Assembly: GCA_963082975.1 (NCBI GenBank)
Contig: OY720347.1
Location: 11,514,225 to 11,578,224 of the forward strand
From: Labia minor
Taxonomy: Eukaryota; Arthropoda; Insecta; Dermaptera; Spongiphoridae
DNA: 64,000 bases
Reading direction: 5' to 3'
Shown: one piece after another, positions 11,325 to 23,939 of the stretch
How positions within the stretch are numbered: the stretch's first letter is position 1
How the letters are laid out: each line of letters starts with the position of its first letter
Program-made: the position numbers and the translations under genes
Notes under the pieces: generated by a model
Databases searched by the model: none
The model's input: only the letters and a program-made list of their open reading frames with translations
Told to the model about the DNA's origin: nothing

Positions 11325-11960
11325 AAAATGGATCTGTATTGTTTTCAGCCCCGAGAAAAATCAAGTTTATTAGTATTTTATTTATTTAAAATAGTAAATT
11401 TAAATCACGTCACCAACTACATCATCCATATGGATATTTGCCTTCTAGCATATACTTTTTAAATTGATATTGTATTAATAATTTTGTATAATTAAAAAAA
11501 TTTAAAATTTTTAATTTAATTTCGAAATAAAATTATAAATATTTATTAATCTCTCACCCAAAAAAAAATATTCATGAAGTTAGCAACATATAATATATAT
11601 GAACAATTATGAAGGAATTTCAAATAAATTGTTGAATAAATTTGATCTTATAATATTAAATAAATTATATGATATTAATTAAAATGATTTTTAGATTAAA
11701 TTATAAACATAAATGATATTTAATCATTAAAAAAAAATAAAATAAAATCATTTCTTAATGAAAAATATAGACAAGTACAGGTGTCAATATAATTTCAAAA
11801 TTTATATTATTATCAGTAGTAATCCTTGGTTAAAACAGTCTATAAGCTATTGCTATTTTGAAAAATATAAAACTGAAGCCATCTATCAGTTATAACAACA
11901 TATATACTCGTATATAATATAGGATCAAATATTTTATTAAGTAAATTTGAATATATTTTT
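11325..11960 (-). repeat. R3 repeat fragment beside an H1 end
   Basis: This is the reverse complement of the R3 copy at about 15889-16511, including ATAGCTTATAGACTG-type and GGATTACTACTGA blocks. It is bounded on the left by GCGAGATAGTAAAAATG and on the right by GCGAGATAGTAAAAAATG (11964-11981), so the H1 terminus is duplicated around it. Confidence 0.75.
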
Positions 11961-12159
11961 CTGGCGAGATAGTAAAAAATGAAACACAATTCTTTTACAA
12001 GTGCAATCTTATAATTTTAATAAAATAATATATCATTGTGTACCTAATAATAATTTTCGATTGATAGTGCCGTTTAATAAAATTTTCCTTTCCAAATAAA
12101 ATTATTTCTATTTTTTTCTGGTTAATTCAAAGAAATAATGAGTTGTAGAAAAAGTAAAT

Positions 12160-12347
12160 GAGAATGATAGAGAGAGAGAGAGGTGGATGGCAGCTGTAGT
12201 TGCAGCCGGAGGCTGCTGCAGCGCATCCCGTTCTATTAGTGCATATACAAATAGGCTATTGTGCGGGACACAATGCAGCGGCGCTATCAGCGCACTTGGA
12301 TCTGGTCTCGGCTTATCAAGGGCCAGTATCTCACGCAGCTATTCACT

Positions 12348-12405
<58 letters not shown>

Positions 12406-12414
12406 GTGTATGTA

Positions 12415-12445
<31 letters not shown>

Positions 12446-13085
12446 ACTATATTCGAAGATATAGAGTGAGTGGATGGAGTGTATTGAGAGAAGAGGAGGG
12501 AGGGGGAACATCTGGCCCTCGCGAGATGTCCAAGATAGCTCTCTCACTCCGTGTGCTTCTGCTAATGACAAACGCCCTTCGGCCCGCACACCCTTTGTGC
12601 CACGTAATTGTCCTTGTGACTATGAATCCTATCGTCAAGGGCAATCTTGTTGTGTGCATTTTCAAAAAAAGAAAAAAAGGGGGCTGGGTTATCAAGCCAA
12701 GATCTGTCTCTCTAGGATGTCTATTTTGACAAGTCTATCACAAGCAAGAAGCCAACACCTTGCCAGGTTAGGGGGTATGGTCCTGGGGGGCGGGTGCAGG
12801 GAGTGTACTTCTCCTTCTATAAAATTTTGCAAAAGCATGGTCAAACACAGACAGACCACAAATCAACCCTGAAATCTCATTCCATCCAAAATGCGGGTAT
12901 TTGTTGCCAACATTCAATTCGTATTGGCCATGTACCTATTCCCGTCCTCCTCCCTTCCTATTCATCTTCTCTTTCTCCCTTGATTTTACCTTTTACAAAC
13001 GAAATGTGCAACCGTCATCATTTTCATTTGTAGCTATTCTTATTGGCCACTTAGAAAACGAATACACAATTCCTAAAAGAGGATA
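12160..13085. other. GC-richer unique island with TA and CT microsatellites
   Basis: A GC-rich block lies at 12183-12345 (GGAGGCTGCTGCAGCGCATC region). It is followed by (TA)n at about 12351-12399 and (CT)n at about 12416-12445, then a second GC-richer block at 12470-12880. Three plus frames and one minus frame are all open over 12187-12345. Two plus and one minus frame are open over 12480-12690, so openness reflects base composition and cannot pick a gene. One plus frame contains a Cys-rich stretch (RNCPCDYESYRQGQSCCVHF) of no recognised family. It could be a 5' untranslated region, an exon edge or a regulatory region. Confidence 0.4.
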
Positions 13086-13525
13086 AATATTGACAATAAA
13101 AGTGAATAGCAAATTTTCATGTTTGAATTAAATTGAAAAATGGCGAAAATGGAAAAAAAAAAAAATAAAAGAGAAGGAAACCAAGAAAAAAAAGGGTAAA
13201 CAAATTGAAATTTCATCTTTCCAAATGAATACACAGCGAAAGGAGAGTACAAAATAGATTTACTCTGTTAATTCTATTATTTGAGAATGAATGGGCATCA
13301 ACTTTTTAATGGAAAATTTGATTGACGAGATGACGAATTTTTTTTTTTTTAATCAACAAACTTGTCATTTCATATTTTATATTTTAAATTGTTATCACAT
13401 CAAAATATTACTTTTTAAATTATTTTTAAGTAAATATCTAATAGTTTCGATGATATGATCTGATTTATTAATTTTCATAAAAAAATACTAATATTTAGAC
13501 TTAATATTTTTTTCCTTGCTATAAT

Positions 13526-13736
13526 TGTGATGGCGAATCTTTTTGAGAAGTGGGTCGTATTTTGATCATTAAGTAATTAATTGAAAAAAAATCGAAAATG
13601 TTCAAATGTTTGGCCACAAAATCATCTTACCTTTTTTTAGAACCACATTGAAAAAAATCGAAAATGTTCAAAAGTTTGGCCAAAAATAGTGTGGGTCAGT
13701 TAAAAAGCTTGGATGGGTCATAGGTTGGCCATCACA
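13526..13736. mobile_element. hAT-like miniature element (211 bp)
   Basis: Terminal inverted repeats are TGTGATGGCGAA and TTGGCCATCACA (one mismatch). The flanking 8-mers are GCTATAAT (13518-13525) and GCTATATA (13737-13744), a slightly diverged 8-bp duplication as expected for hAT. Inside, a block of TTGAAAAAAATCGAAAATGT followed by TCAAA.GTTTGGCC is present twice. It is non-autonomous. Confidence 0.75.
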
Positions 13737-13919
13737 GCTATATAATATTAAGTTTAACTTAAAACATACTTCTGTCGTTTATTATTATTATTATTATTAA
13801 ATTTAAGAATATGAATAAAAATTTAATGAATGAAATAAGTTAGAATTCTTTTTCTTCTTTTTGTTTTTTATTATTATTTTCATAAATGACCGTTTGTTCC
13901 GATATTCAAGTATTGAATA

Positions 13920-14420
13920 TAAAGCCGCCATTTCCATTTACAAATATGCATCCCCATTGATAGAACGAGAGACAACGACAAGAACCATTTAAATATTAAA
14001 AAAGAACGTTTTCCTTTTTTTTTATTCTTTCTGTGAAAGCAATCAGTGAATCCAATCTTAAAAAGGTATTTTTAAAAATGCCTATTCTATTGGACTTATT
14101 CTCCCTTTTCCACCACCACTACCCCTCCCTTCTCTCTCCTCCTTCCACCCAACGTTCTATGAAATTGGAACAGAGATTCATATTTTTTCCCATTGAACCC
14201 GTTAAACCCCGGGCCATGTTTACATTTTTATTTCAGACCAAAAATGAGAGAGAGGGGAGGGGGGTAAGGGTCATGTTTCCAAATAGAGGCAGAGAGAGTT
14301 GCTTATCTGGTGGTTGGGACAAGAGGCACGCGCAAGATCAGCCCTCCGGATAAGTGAACGCTTCCGGTCCATCTCCCCGAGATGATCGTCAGATAGACAA
14401 CAATCTTGTTTAGACCGTTT
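13920..14420. other. Moderately GC-rich unique segment
   Basis: A plus frame of 106 codons (14033-14353) crosses polypyrimidine and GA-rich stretches. The sequence around 14270-14400 is GC-richer. Composition and lack of recognisable motifs argue against calling a gene. Confidence 0.3.
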
Positions 14421-15689
14421 GCCTTTTTATCAAATTTGGCGAAAATTAATAATAAAAAAAAAAAAAATAAAAAATAAAAGTTAAATGAAATTTGAACCGC
14501 TGATAGACAGAGACTGATAGAATTTTCATCCGTGAATAATAATAATCATAACAACAACAATAATAACAACTTTAACAGATAGTCCGTAGCATTTTATTAA
14601 ATCTTCTTCAAAGATCAATTATTATTATTATTATTATTATAAAATGAAAAAGAGAGAGTTAGTCATTATAGATTCTTAAAAAAGAATAAAAACTATCTGA
14701 TGGGATCAATTCCCAAAAAGAGAAATGTTTGAAAACAGGAACAAATTAGACAAATTAAGATGAACGATTAACAAAAACAAAAAATATTTCTTAGGGTCAA
14801 ATATGTTAACATGAATTTCATAGTTTAGTTTTATCTAGCATAAAATCTATATAATTACCTATTATTATACTATAAATTGATAGTTATAGCAAGTTTATTT
14901 ATTTGGTTATATAGTTTTTTAATATCTAATTTGTGTCGTTTAATTTAAACAGATATTAATTTTCAAAACAAATCAACATAGAAGATAATTATTATTATCA
15001 TATTACAATACATATTTTATTAAATTAATATCTTGATTTATAATAATAATAAACAGTGATGTATTGGTAAAATAAAAAGTAAAGGAACGCAAAGTGGGTG
15101 CAAAAAAATTCCTATTTTCTGCAAACTATTTTTTTCCTTATACGTTTTTATTTTTTCTTATTCTTACTATACAAAATATTAACGAATACAAAAAAAGATA
15201 TTGTAACAGTAGATTTAAGTGGGAGTTGTCGGGACATGAAAAAGTACTGGAACGCGTTCCAGTTCTGAAAAAAGGTAAGGGAACGTCGTTCCCCCGCTGA
15301 TAACAAACATATTTATTTTTATATAAAAAAGTACAGAGACAATATAATTATAAATTTATAAAGTTTTAAGAGTTAATGAAAACTTTTATTTTGATTATGC
15401 ATATTTCAAATTCTTCTATTAATAATTTTACATAATATTAATTTTATTCGTTGAAGCAGCTGCTACTTGTCTCTATTTAAAATGTCGTTGTTGATTATTT
15501 TTTCTATCATTACTCTAAATCTTGCTGTTTGTTGCTCGTTTAAATAGATTTTATATTTTCTTGTTTTATTCACTACAAGTACCTCTATATAACTATTCAA
15601 ATAAACTCGTGATAAATTTTCTTTCGTATTTAATTTATAGTTTTAGCTATTTTTAATATTTGAAATATGTATTTATTGTCACTGGATTA
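14421..15689. other. AT-rich sequence with A, AAT and ATT runs
   Basis: Simple runs occur near 14451-14470 (A-rich) and 14617-14640 (TTA). A short GC-richer patch at 15215-15300 contains GTACTGGAACGCGTTCCAGT, a near-palindrome. No gene is supported. Confidence 0.45.
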
Positions 15690-16626
15690 GCGAGCTTTAG
15701 CTCGAACCTTTAACAAATTTATACAATTTATTATTATTATTATTATTATAAACTTTAAAAATTGTAAAATTTTTAAATTATTTATTACAATTTTTAAATA
15801 GTTTTTTTAAAAATGAATCATCAAAAATTTGTTTCCTAAAATGGTACAAATTAATTAAAATAACTTGATTTTGATTTCAAGATGAAAAATATATTCAAAT
15901 TTACTTGATAAAATATTTGATCCTATATTATATGCGAGTATATATGTTATAACTGATAGATGGATAGATGGATTCAGTTTTATATTTTTCAAAATAGCAA
16001 TAGCTTATAGACTGTTTTAACCAAGGATTACTACTGATAATAATATAAATTTTGAAATTATATTGACACCTGTACTTGTCTATATTTTTCATTAAGAAAG
16101 GATTTTATTTTATATTTTTTTTAATGATTAAATATCATTTATAATGTTTATAATTTAATCTAATAATCATTTTAATTAATATCATATAATTTATTTAATA
16201 TTATAAGATCAAATTTATTTGAAATTCCTTCATAATTGTTCATATGTATTATATGTTGCTAACTTCATGAATATTTTTTTTTTTTTGGGTGAGTGATTAA
16301 TAAATATTTGTAATTTTATTTCGAAATTAAATTAAAAATTTTAAATTTTTTTAATTCTACAAAATTATTAATACAATATTTAAAAAATATATGCTAGAAG
16401 GCAAATTTCAATATGGATGATGTAGTTGGTGTCGTGATTTAAATTTACTATTTTAAATAAATAAAATACTAAAAAACTTGATTTTTCTCGAAGCTGAAAA
16501 CAATACAGATCCATTTTTCTTTATAAATCTATGGTGTGAATTTCAAAAAAATCCTTAGAGTGGTTTAATATCTCAAATATATATATATATATACAATGCT
16601 AGTATAATAAGATAAGATATATACAT
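15690..16626 (+). repeat. R3 interspersed repeat, long subtype
   Basis: A copy of about 940 bp running from the CCTTTAACAAATTTATACAA block to GCTAGTATAATAAGATAAGA. It aligns along most of its length with 59715-60672 and, inverted, with 11325-11960. Shared blocks include TATAACTGATAGATGG, CAAGGATTACTACTGATAAT and GATGATGTAGTTGGTG. Confidence 0.82.
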
Positions 16627-16785
16627 GGAGACCGTAAGAAAATTCAAATTAGATAGCATTAATGATTCTGTTAATATTAATTAACATTAGCGGATTTCTA
16701 AACAGGCGCAGGATAAAAATATTTAGAGGGGGTCTCGAAATTGAATTACGTCTTGGGCCTCTCACCTAATAAATCCGCCACTGTT

Positions 16786-16862
16786 ATAAACAATTATAAA
16801 TTATTATAAATTATAAACAATTATAAATTATTATAAATTATAAACAATTATAAATTATTAAT
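16786..16862 (+). repeat. Tandem repeat, ~27-bp unit, about three copies
   Basis: The unit ATAAACAATTATAAATTATT plus ATAAATT repeats nearly perfectly. Confidence 0.9.
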
Positions 16863-18108
16863 AAATTTAAAATATTTACCACTAAGAAAATTGTTTTGTT
16901 TCCTTAAAAAATTTTTATAAAAAATTCCTATGAAAATTTATTAGTATTAAAATTAGTAGGAAAATTTGCTAATAGCATAATTGAATATATAATTACTTTA
17001 AACTTATGTCTATTTTATTTTATTCAATTTTTTTCTTAAATTAAATCTTTTTGTTTGTTTGTTGTTTTTTTGTGGAATGTTTTCATGTTCTGAATTTAAA
17101 AATGATTCGTGTCTGGTCTAAATTTTTGTAGTTCCATTGAATGACTCTTCACAAGTGATTTATGCAATGTGTCCAAAACATCAAGATTGGGAACGTCTCA
17201 TAAGTGAACAGGGCAAATGTGCGAGTGAGAGAACATAAAAAAGAACGAAGAAGAATTTTAAACGAAAATTTAAATGTTCATTAAAAATTCAAATGTAATG
17301 ACCGACACTTTTTTTTTCGGACGTTCATTGTTTTATTAATATTATATATAATTAGATTGCTATCATTTTAAAAGAATCTCAATTAAGTGTTTAATTCTGA
17401 GAATGGACAATGAGAGGAGAGTTCAGAAATCGTTCCTTTTTATATGCATTTATGATAATTTTTTAATGTCAACTTTTATGATAACGAGAACGATAAATAA
17501 TAAATAAGAAAGATAAAAAAAAAAAATAAAAAGAAAGAAATCAAAAGGAGAAGGCAATTTTTCCTGCTCAGTGCCTCAGAAACAAAAATTGTAAATTTCC
17601 AAATGAATAAATTAGGTTATTTTTTCCGATTTAATTTTTGAGAAATTTATTTTAGAATAAATTAAAATTTAAAATTTATACTTGTAGGTTGATGATTGTA
17701 CAGTTTTAGTGGGTAATTTAACTTCTTCAGAAATCCGTGACGTCGTAAAAATATCAAAGCAAAGAGAAAAAACAAAAAACAATTACTTCACCCAAAAAGG
17801 TTAGAGGTCAACAACAAATTTTTAGTTTAACTAAATAAAAATAGCGGTTTTATTAAAAAAAACAATGTCTATTTCCGGGTATCTAAAGAGAAATAGAATT
17901 GTAGAAATTAAGATCATAATGAATATAGACTGAGGCGCTGACCCCTGTTTCCCCTTGTAAGTAATACATATTAATATTTTCTTAATACTTTACATTAAAT
18001 TAAGTAAAATACGTATTTAGTTGGGTTTGTTATAATGTGATTCATTTTTTTCACTATAATATTATAAATAATGTATAATAAAATGCAAGAGTATAATAAA
18101 AAAAAAAT
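16863..18108. other. AT-rich unique sequence
   Basis: No repeat family, RNA or coding signal was recognised. Confidence 0.5.
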
Positions 18109-19397
18109 CTGGAGTGTCTCCACTCGGCTATCTCGCAAATTTTAATTGGATAATCAAGCTTTTTTCTATATTTGAAAAATAATTAAAATTTTATTCCATT
18201 TGATCATAGGATTTATGGATTTTAACATAATTTTTACTGATAACATTTTATTGAAATAAAAAGACTGGCTTAATATTACTATATTTTTGTGAGTTGGGCA
18301 AATTTATGAAATAGCATTTGTTTTCAACTGCTTTTAGCTGCATTTAACTTTTATCATAGTTTTGATAAAAATTAAATACGTTACCAGGTACTCGACGGGG
18401 ACGTAGCGATTGATGTACCTTTACATCTTTTATACGGGGCGTTAAATTTGTATACAATTATATACATTGTATTTTTTATGGATAGTGCAATTTGAAAATG
18501 TATTAAACAGGAATATTATTATAATCGTATTCAAGCGCGCCAGTGCGTGTTTGGCTCTTTTTTGATGACACCACGTTACTTGCTGGCGCGTGATTGACAG
18601 TCTAGGTGTTAAATCCGGTATTTCATAATCAACCTAGACTTTCAGCGATTCAAACAAGCTGAAATTATATATATAGTATTGTACAATTTTTAATTATGTG
18701 AAAAACTATCAAACATATCTTTATTTAAAAAAAATGAAAACATGGTATATAATTAGGGTGACCAAACGTCCCGTTTTTAGGTGCTCTGTCCCGGCGTCCC
18801 AACAAAAGTCTTCTGGACAGCCTATTGTCCAGTTGTTTTTTTTTTAAATATTTAGGACATTTCGTACTTTTTTCAAAATTTTTTCGATTTGGTTCTTAAA
18901 AAAAATGTAAAACGTCCCGATTTGGTGTTTTCAAAATATGGTCACCCTATATATATAACGGCCCTCTTCCGAATGAGCTACATCTCTCGAAAGTGTGATT
19001 TGCAGTGTTAAAAAATTAATTCCGGTACTTTCAGAGATTCAATCAAACTGAAATTCTATATATAGCAGTTTTATACATTTTTGAATTATGTGAAAAACTA
19101 TCAAACATATATCTTTATTTTTACGGTCATTTTAAAGGGGAAAAAAAATCAAAACGTTGTAGGTACTGGCCCTCTTCCGGTTGAGCTAAATTTCTCAAAA
19201 GTTGATAGAAAACTAGGAATTTTTAATAATGTCTGTCCACCAATTTTAATTATTCTACCTCAAACCGTTTTTGCGTAATCTTGTCTACATACATACCTTA
19301 GTGAAAAGGACTCAGGGGCCTTCAAAACGTATAAAAACATCAAAATCTTGACATTTAAAATTTTCGTGATCCCAATACTATCTCTGGCGAGATAGTA
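18109..19397 (-). mobile_element. H1 composite: two copies plus insertions
   Basis: The hairpin end CTGGAGTGTCTCCACTCGGC begins at 18109. After about 365 bp of unrelated sequence (about 18172-18537) the H1 body resumes (GTGTTTGGCTCTTTTTTGA) and is interrupted by a terminal-inverted-repeat element at 18755-18948. The first body ends near 18998. A second partial copy then restarts at GTGATTTGCAGTGTTAAAAA and runs to ACTATCTCTGGCGAGATAGT. Order and blocks match full copies at 49486-50100 and 46190-46794. Confidence 0.8.
18755..18948. mobile_element. Miniature element T, AGGGTGACCA ends
   Basis: Inverted ends are AGGGTGACCAAACGTCCCG and ..CGGGAC-type sequence through ATATGGTCACCCT; GTAAAACGTCCCGATTTGGT lies just inside the right end. 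About 194 bp, without coding capacity, inserted in an H1 copy. A 48-bp remnant of the right half recurs at 23121-23168. The superfamily is not clear; no confident target duplication is visible. Confidence 0.7.
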
Positions 19398-19741
19398 AAA
19401 ATGAGACTTAACAATATAATTATGTACATATATTAATATTTGATGTTTTGTTCTTTAATGAACATTTCACCTTTATTATAATATTTAGATTACATATTCG
19501 TAGGTGTCCTCATTTTTTAGAAAAACTTATCTATTATCTTAATTTTATTGTTGAGTAGGTGTAGACATCTAATCAACAACGCAGAATTTTAGATACATTG
19601 TAAAAATCTGTGTTTTTTTTTGATTAATTTATAGTTTATTCTTATATAGAGGAGGAGTAGTGTAATTTCATAGTAATTGGTTCAGCCAATTTTTAAACCT
19701 TAATTTTCTTAGACATTAATTTTTTTTTTAAATTTTTAAAC

Positions 19742-19881
19742 CAATGATTCTCAACCACTGTGTCAGTTTTTGCGACCACTTTTCAATATGTTATACTTTT
19801 ACACTTATCTTTTTCTCTGTGTCCCGCCAAATTTTTAAACCGTTAAAAGTGTGCCGCGGTAAAAAAAGTTGAGAATCACTG
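19742..19881 (+). mobile_element. hAT-like miniature element (140 bp)
   Basis: The ends are CAATGATTCTCAACC and GTTGAGAATCACTG, a typical hAT terminal repeat of the CAGTG-TTCTCAA type. Flanks are TTTTAAAC (19734-19741) and TTTTAATC (19882-19889), an 8-bp duplication with one change. An inverted, truncated relative lies at 54303-54440. Confidence 0.8.
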
Positions 19882-19889
19882 TTTTAATC

Positions 19890-19906
19890 TATGTGCAGAG
19901 AAAAAT

Positions 19907-19940
<34 letters not shown>

Positions 19941-20640
19941 GCACTAAATATACATATTTTATATTACTTAATTAAGAGTTTTAATTTTTTAATAAATCCC
20001 CTCCCCATCTCAACCCGTCCTTTAATAATAAAATATAAAATAATAAAAATAAAAGTATAATAATAATTTTAAATTTTTAAAAATATGTACAAGTTTAATT
20101 TAATTTTTTTTATTGAAAATATAATAATAAAATTTTTAAAATAAATAAATAATTCTACTTATATATAAAATAAAGAATTCTGATTAAACTTTCTTTAAAA
20201 TTAATCTCTCTATTTTAATGCATAATAATAATAAATAAAATAATTTAACTTGTCATTATAAGTTTCTCTCGAAACTTAAATATATTTTATGAAGGTTGTG
20301 TATTAAAAATATGTATAAAAATTAGATTAATTTTTTTTTTTTTTTTTGAATTTTATTTTTATTAATATTTTCTAAAAGACTAACAATTTAATAATTAGAT
20401 TTTTTATTCTATTAAAAAAAAAATTCATTTTCTCGGATTTTTTTTTTTGTTTTAATTTAACTTCCTTAGCGGGCGTTTCGGGTGGATTCCTTGTATTAAT
20501 AAAATAATAATAGGCAACAGAAAATCAGAAAGAGAGAGAGGAGAAAAAGAGTGAAAATAAAAAATAAAAAATAAAAAATAAAATAACAAAAAGAAAAAGA
20601 AAAAGAAAAAAAAAATCCCTTGGCAAGTTCACTCATTGAA
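19890..20640. other. AT-rich simple-sequence region
   Basis: A (TA)n run lies near 19911-19937, with T and A homopolymers and AAAAT-type runs near 20556-20612. No gene is supported. Confidence 0.6.
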
Positions 20641-20880
20641 AAACAAGATCAGCTCGTAAAAGCGAGCGTCTCATTTCCTGAGAATGCACACACGCGCGCA
20701 CGCATTTAATTAACCGGAAGATAAGATCAACGGCGGATTGCGAGCGGATTCTCTCTCTCGATCCCTCTCAGTGTATAGGAGAGAGTTTAGTTAGTTAGTT
20801 GTTGGCCAACACACAACGCCCTTTCAACCCCCTGGCTGTACAGAACAAACATTGCCAATCTATTTCCACACCTAGATTTA
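20640..20880. other. GC-richer unique island
   Basis: This contains ACACACGCGCGCACGCA, AACCGGAAGATAAGATCAAC (an ETS-like CCGGAAG beside GATA motifs) and GTTGGCCAAC palindromic sequence. No long frame is present. A regulatory role is only a guess. Confidence 0.3.
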
Positions 20881-20938
20881 TTTTTTTTTCTTATTTAGGT
20901 ATTAAATTATTAAAGCTTTGGTGGCTGTTTTTATTTAT

Positions 20939-21119
20939 AAGGGAATTTTGTAAATAAAACCACATATTAAGTAATATTTGTTATTGTAAATTTATTCAAA
21001 AAATACAAAAAATACACATCGTTTCTATTCCTACTTCTGCAATCAAAACATAATGTATTTTTGTGAATAAATTTAGAATAAAAAATATCAATATGTGGTT
21101 TTATTTACAAAATTCCCTT
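20939..21119. mobile_element. Miniature element P, 181 bp, ~30-bp inverted ends
   Basis: The left end AAGGGAATTTTGTAAATAAA then ACCACATATT is exactly mirrored by AATATGTGGT then TTTATTTACAAAATTCCCTT at the right. It has no coding capacity. It belongs with 22607-22668 (left half only) and 55000-55736 (interrupted by H1), which share AAGGGA.TTTT and CACATAT terminal blocks. No confident target duplication is seen. Confidence 0.85.
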
Positions 21120-21359
21120 ATTTAGGTATTCTTAACTAAATCTATAAATCAGTAAAAAAAAATTACTTACGGCAAGAGATTAGATATTTATTAGAATTCT
21201 GTTTATTTATTTTTTTTTAAATAGAAAATTTAAAATAGAAGAATTAAAAATTTATTAATTTTCTAAATAAAAAATGTTTAATTTAACTTTGAATTTTTCT
21301 TTAAAAAATTACTATACACGCAATCATAAATATATACTCCATATATATCCATCTATGTT

Positions 21360-21745
21360 TAATTCCTAATTCATATAATTCCACATCATAGATAAAGAAA
21401 AATCTATCTGTATTGGTTTTTGAGCCTCGATAAAAATCATCTTTATTAGTTCTTTTTTAATTTTTTTTTTTATAAAAAAGAGGAGAATTAAATGATGTCA
21501 GCAACTACGTCAGTCAGCGCTTCCTTAAATACAAAATATTATAAATTTAAAAAAAATAAAATTACGAAATAAATATTATGTTATATTCACAGGTCATATT
21601 TTTCGGTCTTTCCGTGCATTAATGCTTACGTTTAAGGGCTTTATGTTTTATGACTATTTTTTTAAATTTATGTTCTTTTAAAATCCAATTATTTGAGCGG
21701 CGGGTATTAATATTACCAGCCAAACTTGGAAATAAGGAAATATTT
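21360..21745 (-). repeat. R3 interspersed repeat
   Basis: Reverse complement of the 9.6-kb copy. It shares AAAGAAAAATCTATCTGTAT, CAACTACGTCAG.CAGCGCTTC, TTAAGGGCTTTATGTTTTAT and the TTTGAGCGGCGG end. Confidence 0.78.
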
Positions 21746-22606
21746 TTTTTTAATGGCCGAGTGGCGGCTAGTACCAGGTACTAGTATATTAAATTAAAAT
21801 TTCACAAAAATATTTGCTTTAAAAATATATTTTAAGATACTAAAATGTTAAATATGAATTATTGTACAATTTAAAAAATTTAATAAAAAGAATTTATTTT
21901 AAAAATTTTCCTTCTTTTATTGATAAAAATTCGTTATTCTACTAGAAATATTAGAAAGGGTCTAATTCTATCTTTTCCGTTCTTTTTCTCTTTTAGGAAT
22001 TTTAATAAATACGAAATATTTTTTTAAATTTTTATATAAACTCTAAATATAATAAAATAAATGTATGTTTTATTGTATTTACTCATGTGATCATCCATGT
22101 GTTTTCTATGTATGTATATATATATAGGTATTATATTTTATATTATATATATTTCTATATTAAATATAATAATATATTATTAGTTACTAAATTTATAAAT
22201 ATTTTGAACACAAATAGAGAGAGACGAATATTTTTTTATTTTTGAATATCAAATTATATCGTATAAATTTAACTTTAATAAATATTTTAATTAACGAATG
22301 TATCTCTTTTAACCATCTCCCTACTCACTCTTATCAAAAAAGTACAATCACACGCCATAACAAACAAACAATGACAAAATTAGTTTTTAAAATATACAAA
22401 CCTATATAATATATATTTATAATAACCGATGATTTTTATACCATATTTCACCTGGTCCATATTATTTTTACTCTGCCAATTGGCAAGGTATCTATTTATA
22501 CTATAAAAATCAAATAAAAAAAAATAAAATTAAATAAGAATGTATGTATGTTTAAATTAATATATACCTATAAAATTAGAAAAAAGTAATACAATTTATT
22601 GATTTT
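21746..22606. other. AT-rich unique sequence
   Basis: No feature could be supported apart from short TA runs. Confidence 0.5.
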
Positions 22607-22668
22607 AAGGGACTTTTGTAAATAAAACCACATATTTGTAAATTTATTCAAAAAATTCAAAAAAGTCA
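22607..22668 (+). mobile_element. Miniature element P, left-end fragment
   Basis: AAGGGACTTTTGTAAATAAA, then ACCACATATT and GTAAATTTATTCAAAAAAT, match the left half of 20939-21119. H1 sequence then begins directly, so H1 probably inserted into it or a deletion joined the two. Confidence 0.75.
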
Positions 22669-22937
22669 ACGTGTTAAAAAATTAATTCCGGTACTTTCAG
22701 CGATTCAATCAAACTGAAATTCAATATCTAGCAGTTTTATACAATTTTTAATCATGTGAATATCTATCAAACATATATCTTTATTTTTGCGATCACTTTA
22801 GAGGAAAAAAAAAATAAAATCCCTCTTCCAAATGAGCTATATTTCTTAAAAGTTGATAGAAAACTACAAATTTTGAATAATGCCCGTAAACCAAATTTTA
22901 TGATTCTAGCTCAAACCGTTTTTTGCGTAATCTTGTC

Positions 22938-23003
<66 letters not shown>

Positions 23004-23113
23004 TTTTTCTCAACCTTAGTGAAAATGTTTCAGGAACCTTCAAAACGTATAAAACCATCAAAATCTCAATATCGAAAATTTTCGTGATCGCAATACTATC
23101 TCTGGCACGATAG
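22669..23113 (-). mobile_element. H1 Helentron-like element, no 3' hairpin
   Basis: The body runs from GTGTTAAAAAATTAATTCCGG to CTATCTCTGGCACGATAGTA. The microsatellite inside is expanded to a long (CA)n at about 22946-22999, much longer than in other copies. The hairpin and subterminal repeat end is absent. Confidence 0.8.
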
Positions 23114-23120
23114 TAATATA

Positions 23121-23168
23121 GGTAAACCGTTTGTCCCGGTTTGGTGTTTTCGAAATATGGTCACCCTA
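23121..23168 (+). mobile_element. Miniature element T, right-end fragment
   Basis: GTCCCGGTTTGGTGTTTTCG followed by AAATATGGTCACCCT matches the right end of the element at 18755-18948. Confidence 0.7.
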
Positions 23169-23439
23169 ATTAAGGAAGCCTCTGAAAAAGTGCAATGTAT
23201 TATGGGAGCCGTATACCGAAAAAGTTTGGGAACCTCTGGATTAATATGAAAAGCAAAGGAGAAATATAAACCAATAAACATTAACAGATAATCTACGTAC
23301 ATATATATAAATAGAAATGTTATTAAAAATCATTTTCTTATTTTGATTGACATATTTTGGACAATGTGTTTTCATAGAAAAATCCTTTTTCTTTGCAATG
23401 ACCTGAATTGGGTCACAAATAAAATGAAAAAAAATAGAA

Positions 23440-23640
23440 AGAGTTCATTTGTCCTAAATCTACTGTTAGAATAATTGTGCAAAGGGGTATGACGTCTAGA
23501 CAGACGCTGTGCTGTCAATGTTAACTCTTCGTCACTTCACTCTCTTTCTCTATCTCTGTCTCTCTCTCTTGACACTAATTGCCTACTTAGTGAAGGAGAA
23601 GAAAAAAAATTGTTTCAATCCATTTGGTTAAGTACTTACC
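23440..23640. other. Short GC-richer unique patch
   Basis: GGTATGACGTCTAGACAGACGCTGT and a TC-rich run near 23540-23570. No coding signal. Confidence 0.3.
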
Positions 23641-23939
23641 TGTTCATATAAACCTGAGACATAATTGGAGACATTATTTTTCTATCTAGAAAAACCTTTT
23701 ATTTTAAAATAGAAATATTTTTGAAAATTGATTCTACAAAAAAAAAAAATATTCATTTTGGTTAATACTATTATTATTAAGATTTTCTGAATTTTATCTT
23801 TGATCGGTTAATCAATTAATTCTCAAAAGATGTTTGATGATCCAATCGAAAGCAAAAATTCTCTAAAAAATTATTATTTATTCTTTGAAAATATTCATAT
23901 ATAGGTTCTATATTAACGAAGGATAATAATATTCGAGAA

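Noticed and set aside
12187..12729. 180-codon plus-strand frame as a gene
   Set aside because: It runs through a (TA)n tract encoding YIYIYI and a CT tract encoding SLSLSL; overlapping frames on both strands are also open.
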